From Fremontodendron californicum (taxonomy: Eukaryota; Streptophyta; Magnoliopsida; Malvales; Malvaceae): 64,000 bases of DNA. The DNA lies in NCBI GenBank assembly GCA_030761205.1, contig JAULJL010000038.1, positions 558,001-622,000 on the forward strand. Reading direction: 5' to 3'. Position 1 is the stretch's first letter, and each line of letters begins with the position of its first letter. This document shows positions 38,268 through 50,281 of this stretch, in pieces. The position numbers were made by a program, and so were the translations under genes. Under the pieces are notes generated by a model, which did not search any database, was not told where the DNA came from, and saw only the letters and a program-made list of their open reading frames with translations.

Positions 38268-39200
38268 CTAATGACGCTTTCCCAGTCCTCTATCAATCAG
38301 TGTCGTGGGATCCAACCACTTGGCATTTATAAGAGTTTGCACTTTCTTTTTGAATGCCATACAGTCTTCAACGTTATGGCCAACAATTCCACAATGATAA
38401 TCACATCTTGCATTTGGATTATACCACATTGGATATGGTGGTAACAGGGGTTTCAATGGGACACAGGCAACCATGTGGAGGAGCTCTTGGTAGCTGATTG
38501 GAATGGGATCAAAAGGCATTTGGGTCTTATCTTGGGGTCGTTTCTTAGTCACACATGGCCTAGGAGTTGGGGCACTTGGTGGTGGCACTAAGGTCCGAAC
38601 CGGAGTGTTTACATGGAGATGTGGCTGAACAGCATGGTGAGGGTATGGATTTGGACACGAGGACTTTGGAGGTTGTACATAGCTCGAGGTTCCTATCCCA
38701 GGTACTGGATAAGGTGATTGATGAGGGAAATAGTATGAACTGGCAGTTGTTGGTGATGGTGTGGGATTCTGGAATCCCGTAGTGGTCATCCCAATGGACG
38801 ATTGGACCATAGTAGGGTTGGGATACTGGTTTGGACCTAGAACAGTTTGCAGGTATGGTACTGGATTCGAGGTTTCTGTCTTTGGTATCAAGCTTTCAGG
38901 TTTAATTATTTTCATGATTTTGTCCACAATTTCATCAGGATTGCAACCTTTGTGGCATTGACAAGTGCAGGATCCAGCAAGGATTGTATGTTCTGGACCT
39001 AATGGTTTTGGTTGATCCGAAGATGATGCGAAGCCCTGAGAAAGTTCCTTTTTACTGTTACCCATATCCTCAACCATTTTCAGCAATTTGGCAAGTTGTT
39101 CCTTCACCTCTCGGATTTCATGTCCATATTCCTCTTGATTGCGTTCCAAAGCAACAAATGGTTCCTCCGATTCATTCCTCATATCTCGAACCCCTTTCAT
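38268..39200 (-). CDS. gag: Gag-like protein of Ogre/Tat-like element (310 aa)
   Basis: An intact frame from ATG 39200 (open upstream to a TAA near 39224) to the stop at 38268. Residues ~15-60 are charged and helix-prone (EIREVKEQLAKLLKMVEDM), likely coiled coil. Residues ~110-225 are Pro/Ser/Tyr-rich linker. Residues ~230-300 hold FDPIPISYQELLHM, PPYPMWYNPNARC and a zinc-knuckle-like CDYHCGIVGHNVEDC followed by AFKKKVQTLINAKWLDP, the typical C-terminal Gag module of Tat/Ogre elements. The central capsid domain expected between linker and N-terminus is missing, so the protein is about half the usual size. It may bind RNA but probably cannot build particles alone. No pol follows. Confidence 0.85.
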   Translation of the reverse strand: MKGVRDMRNESEEPFVALERNQEEYGHEIREVKEQLAKLLKMVEDMGNSKKELSQGFASSSDQPKPLGPEHTILAGSCTCQCHKGCNPDEIVDKIMKIIKPESLIPKTETSNPVPYLQTVLGPNQYPNPTMVQSSIGMTTTGFQNPTPSPTTASSYYFPHQSPYPVPGIGTSSYVQPPKSSCPNPYPHHAVQPHLHVNTPVRTLVPPPSAPTPRPCVTKKRPQDKTQMPFDPIPISYQELLHMVACVPLKPLLPPYPMWYNPNARCDYHCGIVGHNVEDCMAFKKKVQTLINAKWLDPTTLIDRGLGKRH

Positions 39201-40651
39201 GCAAATGAAAATGTCATGAGATTAAGAATACAATTATGAATGTACATGCTCTATTCCTATGTGCATGAATATACTGATAATTAATGCATGAACATATACA
39301 GAGAATATGTATGATGACTATGTATGCTATGGATACAATCTAATGCCAGGTATATACAGATAATGACTATGCATGTATTCTACAATGAATGAACATGCAT
39401 GCTATGATGTCAAAATGATACATGCTAAGACTAAATGAATTACCACAAAGGTATACACAAAGAAATCAATGATTACACGAAATTGGTGGGACCTAAATCT
39501 TGATTATTCAACAATCTCATTATGCAAGATTTGCCTCTAAATTTATGATGATTTTTTTTTTAACATGTTTTTTTTTTCTGTGTTTTTTTTTTCCTGAGAA
39601 ACCAATCACATTATTTTCAAAAGACTTTCAGGGTGGATCCTACTATGGTATAATATGCAAATGTTCATGTGACACTACCGGTTTTATGAAATCATCAAAT
39701 GAAATTACCAACTGTTTACTGCAAAGAATGAGATCAATAATACAACCAAAAATATACATGCTCTATTTACACATGCATGAAATGTGCAACATGCAAAAAT
39801 GCTTGAAACATAATTTTTTTTTTGTTTTTTTTTTTTAAAACAGCTAATGAACATCTGCCCCAACAATATCTGCTTATTTAGGCATCACGATGCCTTAGAG
39901 GCGGAGTATCACATTTATTACGGGCGATGTACGTACATCGTTGCCCGATCTACCACACTTATTCGGAGTGCAAAATAGGTAACAAAAAGTTTAGAAATGT
40001 CCTTCCATGTGTTCCTATTTTCGGTATATCTAACGGGAATTCGGCATGGCTTCGCCTAGGTTCACTATATGAGGGTGAATCGGTTCTAAGGCCCTGAATT
40101 GTTCCTCACTGTCGCCGGTGAAGGCTAGTAAGGCACCCCGATAAAAGCGGGTTCAATTCGTTAGAGTATATTTTCCTATGCCCATGCGGAGGATCATCAC
40201 GAAGGCATTAGGTACTTTATACTCCGGAAGTGTTTCACTAGCCCATACGGAGGATCAATCACGAAGGCGTAGTTACTTTACTTCCACTTAAAAGGACGGA
40301 ATCCGGGTAGAGGATTCATGTTATGCAAATGCACGTGTAGTGTGTGTGGAGGAATATCAAACCTTTCACTACCTATTCTACAAACCTTATTCTAAATGCC
40401 CTAGCAATTAAAACATTCAAGAATAGTGTAACGCATTAACCGACAAGCAATTATAATATACAACCTTAAATAACTAGAGAACAAAAATAAAATGCATGCA
40501 CATGAGTATGAACATATTTAAAAACATTTTATTATTTTCAAAATTCTCCTTATTAAAAAAAATGTGGGAATTAAAATTAAATACCAATTAAACCAACAAA
40601 ATCGAGACTTTGATAACACACGACTAATTCTAGGCCTGACTCTCTTATATG
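39201..40651 (-). other. 5' leader of Ogre/Tat-like element
   Basis: Between primer site and Gag. It holds T/A runs (39548-39595, 39815-39835), degenerate ATGCATG phrases, a perfect 16-bp palindrome (39925-39940), and two related copies of CCCAT(G/A)CGGAGGATCA...CACGAAGGC (about 40190-40220 and 40242-40270). No ORF of substance. Confidence 0.7.
39925..39940. other. perfect 16-bp palindrome in leader
   Basis: CGATGTACGTACATCG; with an asymmetric internal bulge, outer CGGGC/GCCCG bases can extend the hairpin. On the genomic RNA it could form a stem-loop such as a packaging or dimerisation signal; this is inference. Confidence 0.6.
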
Positions 40652-40669
40652 TCCCCAGTGGAGTCGCCA
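40652..40669 (-). other. primer-binding site, tRNA-Arg type
   Basis: The plus strand TCCCCAGTGGAGTCGCCA equals the 3' end, with CCA, of a plant tRNA-Arg, so the sense (minus) strand is complementary to it. Three bases separate it from the 5' LTR. Arg primers are used by Tat/Ogre-type elements. Confidence 0.92.
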
Positions 40670-40672
40670 AGC

Positions 40673-43600
40673 TGTCGCAACCTAAAAAATAACGACGTCT
40701 CATCGCAAGACTTTATTATTCGTTAAGCGTGACATTTAAAAAAAACCGAGGAAAAGTCGACTTAATTCCTCTAGAAATGAAGGTTTTGGAAATGACATAA
40801 AAAGACATGGAGTCGCCACCAATCTTTTTTAGCTAGGTGTGATCGGCCACCTATTAAAACCGATTTTATAAAATATTTTAAAAATTAATTAAAACATTTT
40901 AAAAACCGATTTCAAGTCTGCGTTTTAAACCAGAGAAATCAAAGAAGCGGGTTCGGGAGTCGGTTACGTGTGGGGAAGGATTAGCACCCCCACAACGCCC
41001 GTATAAATCGGTACCTTATTAATCGTGTGTTATCTCAAGTCTTGGTAAAAGTTGGTTTTAAATTTAGTATTTCAAATTAATTCCCAATTTAAAGAAAAAT
41101 AATTCCATTTTTTATTGAAAATGATCCGGAATTTATAAATTCAAAATTTTCCTATATTCCCTAACAAACGTGGCAAAATATAGAAATTTTTATTAGTTTT
41201 GGAAAACTTTCCGAATCATTCTCTTTTTTTTTTTTGAAAGAAAGATATTCCTTTATTAATGATAATTGATGATATTCCCTCCAGCAAACCCGGTAGAGAA
41301 CTCATGAATTATTTTAACTCGGGAATATCTTTATTTTTTATTGAAAAATCATTATCCTTTTGAAAACATTTTAAAAGATATGAATATGTATATGCATGAC
41401 ATAAATAAAATGACATAGCAAAATCTAAATAATATAATGCAACCTAAATGACATGGCAAACATGAATGATATGGCATATAATTTAAATGACATGGAATAA
41501 AATAATGCTATCATATAATATGCATGAAAATAAAAATGCAATGCATGAAATGTATTTTTTCCTTTAATTAAGGAAATCCGTATATCTAAAAAGATATCCG
41601 GCTACCTTAGGAAAATATGTCAAATTAAATATTCTAAAATCAAAATACTTTGTGATTGTTTGAAAACAATTTTGAAAAGCTTGAATTAACAATAAAAACT
41701 GGGCTAAAAATTTTTAAATGGCTCTAATTTCCTAAGTTTAAAAAATCCGGACTTGACTACCCTTAGCCCGGGACTTGAAAAACCATTTTTAGAGTTTAAA
41801 AGGCTTAGAAATCACCCTAAGTCAGTAGCTAACCCTCCTAATCAGCCCACTCTAAGTAGATTAACCAAAACAGAAAATTGGTTTTTCTTTAAATTCAATT
41901 CTGACTCCATTGTCCAGTTTTAATCCACGATTTTTTACCCTATTTTTAAAAATTCCAAAAATTCTGAAATAATTACTGGAGACTCAGGACATGTAAAACT
42001 ACACGAGAAAAAATCGGCTTAATTTTTTAATCAAAGATGAATTCCCAGAAAAACCAGAGATGTACGAGTTTTTGGAGGAGAAAAAACTGCTTTGTTTTTC
42101 TTTAAAATCAATTCTGACTTCACTGTCCAGTTTTAATCCACGATTTTTTATCCTATTTTAAAAAATTCCACAAATTCTAAAAAAAATACTGGAGACTCAG
42201 GACATGTAAAACTACACAAAAAAAAATCGGCTTAATTTTCTGATCAAAGATGGATTCCCAGAAAAATCATAGATGTACGAGTTTTTGGAGGAAAAAAAAA
42301 CTGTTTTGTTTTTCTTTAAATTCAATTCTGACTCCACTGTCCAGTTTTAATCCACGATTTTTTACCCAATTTTTAAAACTTCCAAAAATTCTAAAACAAA
42401 TACTGGAGACTCAGGACATGTAAAACTACATGAAAACAAATCGGCTTAATTTTCTGATCAAAGATGAATTCCCAGAAAAATCATAGATGTACGAGTTTTT
42501 GGAGGAGAAAAAAACTGCTTTGCCAACACATTTTTGCTTTTGATAAAATCATTTAAAAACCAAAGTAAAAATATTTGAAACTCATAAAATGACTTGAAAG
42601 CAGTAGCTAGGACTCTTTGAAAGTTAGATAAAAATTGGCTAAATAAAAAAAATCACAAAGGTAGAGTAATCAATTTGACAAACTTAATTTTCCACAAGTG
42701 TGCTCAAGAGAGCATGATCTTGAACCATTAATTGGCTCAAGTCATTATTCAAGTGGCATGAACATGAAATGCATGAAACAATGCAGCAAACATAATGCAT
42801 GAAATGCATGGATCTAAACCTAAATGTAAGGAAAATGCATGACACAAATAATATGGCCTAGACCTAACATGAACTTGCATGGCATTTAATGTAACCTAGA
42901 CCTAAGACATGCATGGCATTTTCACAAACACAAGGCATGCTTAATTCAAAAATCCAACCAAATATCATGCAAATGCAAAAACCTAACAACTAGCATGACA
43001 AAAATACAACACACAATGCAAAACACATGGAGTAGCCAAATGGCCCCAAGCTCCAACAAGCATGGCATTTTCACAAACACTTGGTATGCTAGCATGAAAA
43101 ACTAAGTCATAACACAAAAATCACACAAGCATTTTCACAAACACCTAATATACCAAATCTAAAACATGCTCACTAAGATATAAAACAAGAATCATGCAAA
43201 GAATCACACAAGCATTTTCACAAACACTTAATATGCTAACTCTAAAACATGCTCAAATTTAAACAACATGAAAACAGAAAATTAAAAATGCAAAAACATG
43301 ATATCTAAGACATAAATGGCAACAAATAAAGCAACCAAATTAAATATAACTTAAGAACATGAAATAACATAATATTTAAAACATCAAAAACAAAGAAAAT
43401 AGCATAAACAATATGGTAAAATGAATCAAAAACAACAACTTAAAATAAATAATGTAGGCCATTTGGCCATGGTGAGTTTATTATAAAATCAAAATGTAAA
43501 AAAATATACTTAAGAAAGGAAATGAAGGAAGAACAAGAAACATTATTTTAAAATGAAAACTCACCAAGTAGAGATTAAAAGAGCAAAAAATAAGAATAGA

Positions 43601-45290
43601 AAATGAAAGTGCAAGAGTTGGTGCTCAAGAGCAACCTCAAGAAGCTAATATTTCAAGCTTTTCTCTTCAAACTTTCCTTTTTTTCTAAACTTTTCTTTTT
43701 TTGCTCTCAACCAAGAAGATAAAAAACTAAGAAAAACTAAGAGAAATCAGCCAAAATGGAAAAGAAAAAACAAAATCTGCCTCTTCCTCTAGGGCTGGCA
43801 GAAAATGATGCTTATATGGACTCCAAGATGTTGTCATTTTTGTGTAACCTAATTTCAATCAAATGGCCAATAATTCAAGATGAAAAGTCATGAAATTATC
43901 ACCCTTAGATTAGCATCTCAGCCCTCTCAAGTTACAGCTGTCCAAGAAAAATGTTGACATCTTTTTTCCAGCCCAACTCTGATTTTTTGAAGGGCCCAAA
44001 AAGCCCTTTTCGGTTGCTTGGGTGAAATGACCATTTTGCCCCCTCGGATGCAAAATAAATATCAAACGGGCTCCAAATTCAATTTTTTTTTTTTAATACT
44101 TCCAAAATAATAAAATATTGAGTTCTGGAAGTTTTCAAAATTATCCGAGTCCGTTTGCTATTTATTTGGATTTTTTCTTCCCAAAATGTCCTTTTATGCC
44201 CCTACTTTTTACCATTTTTTAAACGAGCTCCAAATCAAGATTTTTCTTCACCAATCTATTCAAAATAATTAAAAAGTGTGATCTGGAAGTTTTCATAATT
44301 TTTGGAGCTCATTTGGTATTTTTTCGGGATTTATCGGCTTGAATTACTGCATAGGAAGCTCGGGATTTAGCCATTTTGCAAACGAACTCGGAATCAAGAT
44401 TTTCTTTCGCCAATCTCTTCCAAATAATTTAAAAATGAGATTTGCCAAATTTCAGAATTTTTGGAGTCCATTTACTATTTTTCCGGGATTTATCTTTTTG
44501 AATTACTGCATAAGAAGCCCGAGATTTGGCCATTTTGCAAACGAACTCGGAATCAAGATTTTCTTTCGCTAATCTCTTCCAAATAATTTAAAAATGAGAT
44601 CTGCAAATTTTCAAAAGATTTGGAGCCCATTTGCTTTTTTTCCCAAATTTTTCCAATTTTACCCTTTAACCTCCGAAACCCGGTTTTGCTCAAAACAAGT
44701 CCGATTTTCAGATTTTCTTCAATCTGAGCCTTGGGCCATCCTTTTTAATCATTCCTCATCCATTGGGGGCTTTGGTCTTACCAAGTCGGGCCATTTCTGT
44801 GATTCTTCCCGATTTCACCGAAATCCACTAAAAACCCTAATTCTCGGTTTTCTCCCGGATTGACTTTTTTTTTGGTTTTTCTTGCAAGTGACTTCTCCAT
44901 TGCCCGTAGTCAGTGCTTATCTTTCATTTGGAACCTTCAATTTCGACCAGTTTGATCGTTTAAGCACTTTTCCCCAAATTTCTCGGATTAGGGTTTCTTT
45001 TCTACTGAATCTCCAAATCCCAACTTCCGAACTCCATATCTTTCAATGTAGACCTCGGATTATCAAAATTCTTTCTCCATTTTTCAATTGAACTTAAAAT
45101 CTTGATTTTGAAAGTGGGTTGACTTTTTCGGGGTTGACTTTTTTTCAAGTTTGACTTTTTATGCTCGCCCTCTTAAACTAAGTCTCGGAGTACCACCTGC
45201 AGGATGAAAACAGTCTTTTTATACTCGGAAACATCAATATGGGAAGAAAGCATACCTGTTTAGTGGCCCGGACAAAATTAGGTGTCTACA
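40673..45290 (-). repeat. 5' LTR (4,618 bp) of Ogre/Tat-like element
   Basis: Same ends and length as 27309-31926. Differences spotted near 41162, 41970, 42176, 42181, 42252, 42464 and in a T-run near 44084. Confidence 0.97.
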
Positions 45291-45634
45291 CGGGCGATCT
45301 GATCGATTCGATCGATTTGGGCGGTCCGGGCGGTCAGGTCGATTCTGGTAGTCCAGTCGATCCGGTCGGTCCGAGCGGTCCGATCGGTCCAGACGGTCCG
45401 GTTGGTCAAGGCAAGCCAAGCCTAGCCTATAGCTTATAGCATTTCAAAGTTGAGACGCCAAGGCTAGTCAAGTTTAGCCAAGCCAAGCCTAGCCTAGCCT
45501 AGCAGGTCGATCTAGAAGGTTCGAACAGTCCGGACGGTCTAGCCGCTCAGGTCAGTCTAGTCGGTCTGGGCGCTCCGATCAGGCCAAGCCTATCCTATAG
45601 CCGATAGCCTTTCAAAGTTGAGACACCAAGGTTA
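45291..45634. repeat. GC-rich island: degenerate GGTCCGATC repeats, 168-bp dimer
   Basis: The only GC-rich stretch in the window. Dense CGGTCCG(A/G)(T/G)C variants (45310-45410, 45520-45580) alternate with AAGCCTAGCCTATAGC and TTTCAAAGTTGAGAC phrases, the latter at 45443 and 45611 (168 bp apart). The left part of the island (27276-27308) was split off by the 18-kb insertion. ORFs such as the DRPDRPNRSNRSDRP-type run simply read the repeat. Confidence 0.85.
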
Positions 45635-46239
45635 CATATATTATTACAATTACATAGATATATTACAATTACATAGATGTATTACAATTACGTAGATATA
45701 TTACAATTACATAGATATATTACAATTACTTAGATATATTACATAGATACAATAGATATATTACATAGATATATATTACAATTACATAGACATACTACAT
45801 AGATATATTACAATTACATAGATATATAATATTACAATTACAAAGATATATTACAATTACTTAGATATATTACATAGATACAATAGATATATTACATAGA
45901 TATATATTACAATTACATAGATATAATACATAAATATACTACAATTACATAGATATATTACAATTACATAGATATATAATATTACAATTACAAAGATATA
46001 TTACAATTACTTAGATATATTACATAGATACAATAGATATATTACATAGATATATATTACAATTACATAGATGTAATTGTAATATATTTATGTAATTGTA
46101 ATATATCTATGTAATTCTAATATATTTATGTAATTATAATATATCTATGTAATATAACTATGTAATTCTAATATATCTATGTAATTTTAATATCTATGTA
46201 ATTGTAATATATTTATGTAATGTATCTATGTAATATAAC
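45635..46239. repeat. AT satellite block
   Basis: Reverse units with a composite CTTAGATATATTACATAGATACAATAG-type phrase three times (45729, 45860, 46010), then a switch at about 46070 to forward units. Confidence 0.92.
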
Positions 46240-49200
46240 TGTCGTAACCTAAAAAATAACGAGTCTCATCACAAGACTTTATTATTCGTTAAGTGTGACA
46301 TTAAAAAAACCGAGGAAAAGTCGACTTAATTCCTCTAGAAAAATGAAGGTTTTGAAAATGACCTTAAAAAAGACATGGAGTCGCCAGCAATCTTTTTTAG
46401 CTAGGTGTGATCGGCTACCTATTAAAACCGGTTTTATAAAATATTTTAAAAATTGATTAAAACATTTTAAAAACCAATTTCAAGTCTGCGTTTTAAAACC
46501 AGAGAAATCAAAGAAGCGGGTTCGGGAGTCGGTTACGTGCGGGGAAGGATTAGCACTCCCACAACGCCCGTATAAATCGGTACCTTATTAATCGTGTGTT
46601 ATCTCAAGTCTCGGTAAAAATTGGTTTTAAATTTAGTATTTCAAGTTAATTCCTAGTTTAAAAAAAAAAATTCCTTTTTTTTTATTGAAAATGATCCGGA
46701 ATTTATAAATTCAAAATTTTCATATATTCCCCAACAAACGTGGCAAAATATAGAAATTTTTATAAGTTTTGGAAAACTTTCCGAATCATTCTCTTTTTTG
46801 AAAGAAAGATATTCCTTTATTAACGATAATTGATGATATTCCCTCCAGCAAACCCGGTAGAGAACTCATGAATTATTTTAACTCGGGAATATCTTTATTT
46901 TTTATTGAAAAATCATTATCCTTTTGAAAACATTTTAAAAGATATGAATATGTATATGCATGACATAAATAAAATGACATAGCAAAATCTAAATAATGTA
47001 ATGCTTCCTAAATGATATGATATAATGTAAATGCCTTAGCATATTCTAAATGAAATGAAATAAATGCCTTAGCATATTCTAAATGAAATAAAATATCCTA
47101 AGCTATATGACATATTATAAATAAAATGAAATGACCTAGGTAACATAGTATATTCAATATGAGATGCAATATCCTAAGTCATATGATATATTCTAAATGA
47201 AATAAAATAACCTAAGTAACATGACATATTCTATATGAAATGAAATAATTTAAATGACATGGCAAACATGAATGATATGGCATATAAAATAAATGAGATG
47301 GAATATGAAATAATGCTATCATATAATATGCATGAAAAAATAAAAATGAAAATAATAATGCATGAACATAGTATATGCTAAATAATATGACCAAAAAAAT
47401 AACTAAATAAAAGCATAGGATATCATGAAATATTCCAAATCATATAACAAACCATATAACATAAAAAAATATAAATCAAAATAATAACAATATCATAGAA
47501 ATTATTATAACAAGAATCACATATTATATAAAATGCATGAATATGAAAAATGCAATGCATGAAATGTATTTTTTTCCTTTTATTAAGGAAATCCGTATAT
47601 CTAAAAAGATATCCGGCTACCTTAGGAAAATATGTCAAATTAAATATTCTAAAGCCAAAATACTTTGTGATTGTTTGAAAACAATTTTGAAAAGCTTGAA
47701 TTAAAAATAAAAACTGGGCTAAATTTTTTTTTTAAATGGCTCCAACTTCCTAAGTTTAAAAATCCGGACTTGACTACCCTTAACCCGAGACTTGAAAAAC
47801 CATTTTTAGAGTTTAAAAAGGCTTAGAAACTACCCTAAGTCAGTAGCTAACCCTCCTAATCAGCTCACTCTAAGTAACTTAACCAAAACAGAAAAATGAT
47901 TTTTCTTTAAATTCAATTCTGACTCCACTGTCCAGTTTTAAGCCTGGATTTTTTATCCTATTTTTAAAAATTCAAAAAAATCTGAAAAAAATACGGGAGA
48001 CGTAGGACATGTAAAACTACACGGAAAAAAATTGGTCTAATTTTCGGATTAAAGATGAATTCCCAGAAAAATCAGAGATGTACGAGTTTTGGGTGAAAAA
48101 AAAAACTGCTTTGCCAAAACACATTTTTGCCTTTAATAAAATCATTTAAAAATCAAAGTAAAAATATTTGAAACTCATAAAATGACTTACAAACAGTAGC
48201 TAGGACTTTTTGAAAGTTAGATAAAAATTGGCTAAGTAAAAAAAATCACAAAGGTAGAATAATCAATTTGACAAACTTAATTTTCCACAAGTGTGCTCAA
48301 GAGAGCATGACTTTGAACCATTAATTGGCTCAAGTCATTATTCAAGTGGCATGAACATGAAATGCATGATACAATACAGCAAACATAATGCATGAAATGC
48401 ATGGATTTAAACCTAAATGTCTTGAAAAAATGCATGGCATTCATAAAGTGACCTAGACCTAAATGAGCTTGCACGGCATTTAATGCAACCTAGACCTAAA
48501 ATGTATGAACATGCATGGCAAATAAACCTAGCTTAATAACTAAAATATGCATGGAATTTTCACAAACACAAAGCATGCTTAATCGAAAAACTCAATAAAA
48601 TATCATGCAAATGCTAACCTATCAACTAACATGGCAAGAATGCACAAAAAATGCAAAAATTCCAAGAGGGCCGAATAGCATAATGTAACTAGCAAACATG
48701 GCATTTTCACAAACACTTGGTATAGTAGCATGCAAAACTAAATCAAATGACATGTAAATGCAAAAACCTACCAACTAACATGGCAAAAAATGCAACACAC
48801 AATGCAAAACACATGGAGTAGCCAAATGGCCTCAAGCTCCAACAAGCATGGCATTTTCACAAACACTTGGTATATTAACATGCTCAACTAAAATATAACA
48901 CTTAAATCATGCAAAAACCACACAAGAATTTTCACAAACACTTAATATAATAAATCTAAAACATGCTCAACTAAGATATAAAACTCAAATCATGCAAAGA
49001 CCACACAAGCATTTTCACAAACACTTGATATACTAAATCTAAAACATGCTCAACTAAGATATAAAAATAGAAAATCAAAAATGCAAAATGCAAAAACATG
49101 ATATTTAAAACATAAATGGCAACAAACAAGGCAACCAAATTAAAATATAACTCAAGAATATGAAGTAACATAACATTTAAAACATCAAAATCAAAGAAAA

Positions 49201-50281
49201 TAACATAAAAAATATAATAAAATAAACCAAAACAGCAACTTAAATAAATAATGTAGGCCATTTGGCCATGGTGAGTTTATTGTAAAAATAAAATGTAAAA
49301 AAAATACTTAAGAAGGAGATGAAGGAAGAACTTGAAAAGAACAATAAAAAACATTTATTTAAAATGGAAACTCACCAAATAGAAATCAAAATAGCAAAAA
49401 CAAGAATAGAAAATCAAGAAAGTGCAAGAGTTGGTGCTCAAGAGCAACCTCAAGAAGCTATCTTTCAAGCTTTATCTCTTCAAACTTTCCTTTTTTTTCT
49501 AAACTTTTCTTTTTTGCTCTCAACCAAGAAGAGAAAAACTAAGTAAAAACTCTAAGAACTCAGCAAAATGAAGATGAAAAAATGAAATTCTGACCTCCTT
49601 ACAAGTGCTGGCCGAATGGGATAATATTGCTCCAAGATGTTGTCATTTTTTGTGTAACCAATTTTCCATCAAATGGCTAATAATTCAAGGTGAAAAATCA
49701 TGAAATTACCACCTTTAGATTAGCATCTAAGCTCTCTCAAGTTACAGCTGTTCAAGAATAATGTTGACATTTCTCTTGGCCTATGTGGCTTAATCACCAT
49801 GGTTTGATCAAAGAGAATCTCTAACTAACTCTTGATTTTTAGCCATTTGATTGAAAAATCAGAAGCTTCCTCCTTCTTTTGGGCTTGGGCAGGCCAGCAC
49901 TTCTCTTTTCCAGCCCAAGTCTGATTTTTTGAAAGGCCCAAAGAAGCCCTTTTCGGTTGCTTGGGTGAAATGACCGTTTTGCCCCCCGGATGCGAACAAA
50001 TATCAAACGGACTCCAAATTCAATTTTTCTTTTTTCAATACTTCCAAAATAATAAAATATTGAGTTCTGGAAGTTTTCAAAATTATCCGAGTCTGTTTGC
50101 TATTTATTTGGATTTTTTCTTCCAAAAATGCCCTTTTATGCGCCTACATTTTACCATTTTTTAAACGAGCTCCAAATCAAGATTTTTCTTCACCAATCTC
50201 TTCCAAATAATTTAAAAATGTGATCTGGAAGTTTTCATAATTTTTGGAGCTCATTTGGTATTTTTTTCGGGATTTATCGGC
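46240..50281 (-). mobile_element. truncated, diverged Ogre/Tat-like LTR
   Basis: Begins at the LTR edge (TGTCGTAACC) and follows 27309-30974 in order, breaking off at CGGGATTTATCGGC. The remaining ~950 bp of the LTR (sense U3 side) is missing and satellite follows. Much more diverged than the intact pair, with extra blocks: repeated CCTTAGCATATTCTAAATG phrases at about 46990-47250, and extra ACAAACACTTGGTAT-type units at 48540-49060. Probably an older solo LTR or remnant of a related subfamily. Confidence 0.92.

Larger units (their letters stand above)
27309..45290 (-). mobile_element. complete non-autonomous Ogre/Tat-like LTR retrotransposon (gag-only, 18 kb)
   Basis: 17,982 bp read on the minus strand: 5' LTR 40673-45290, tRNA-Arg primer site 40652-40669, leader, a Gag-like ORF (39200-38268), a decayed second Gag zinc-knuckle piece, long tandem-repeat-rich 3' region, polypurine tract beside 31926, 3' LTR 27309-31926. 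Flanking 5-bp duplications are CGGGC (27304-27308 and 45291-45295). No protease, RT, RNase H or integrase motif was found in the 8.7-kb interior. LTRs differ at about seven positions, so the insertion is very recent. Very long LTRs, Arg primer and 3'-region tandem repeats fit the Tat/Ogre branch of Ty3/gypsy; the class could be called LARD or TR-GAG. Confidence 0.93.

Noticed and set aside
38567..39208. Plus-strand ORFs of 66-74 codons
   Set aside because: Shadows of the intact minus-strand Gag ORF.
40652..40669. tRNA-Arg 3'-end sequence
   Set aside because: Only the last 18 bases with CCA are present next to an LTR edge; this is a primer-binding site and not a tRNA gene.
45234..45439. Collagen-like or DRPDR-repeat ORFs on both strands of the GC island
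   Set aside because: Low-complexity translation of GGTCCG repeats in overlapping frames; no independent evidence.
47212..49261. Several His/Tyr/Phe-rich minus ORFs (47212-47638, 48277-48474, 48971-49261)
   Set aside because: They lie in expanded GCATGAAATGCATG and ACAAACACTTGG repeats of a truncated LTR; not conserved in the intact LTRs.
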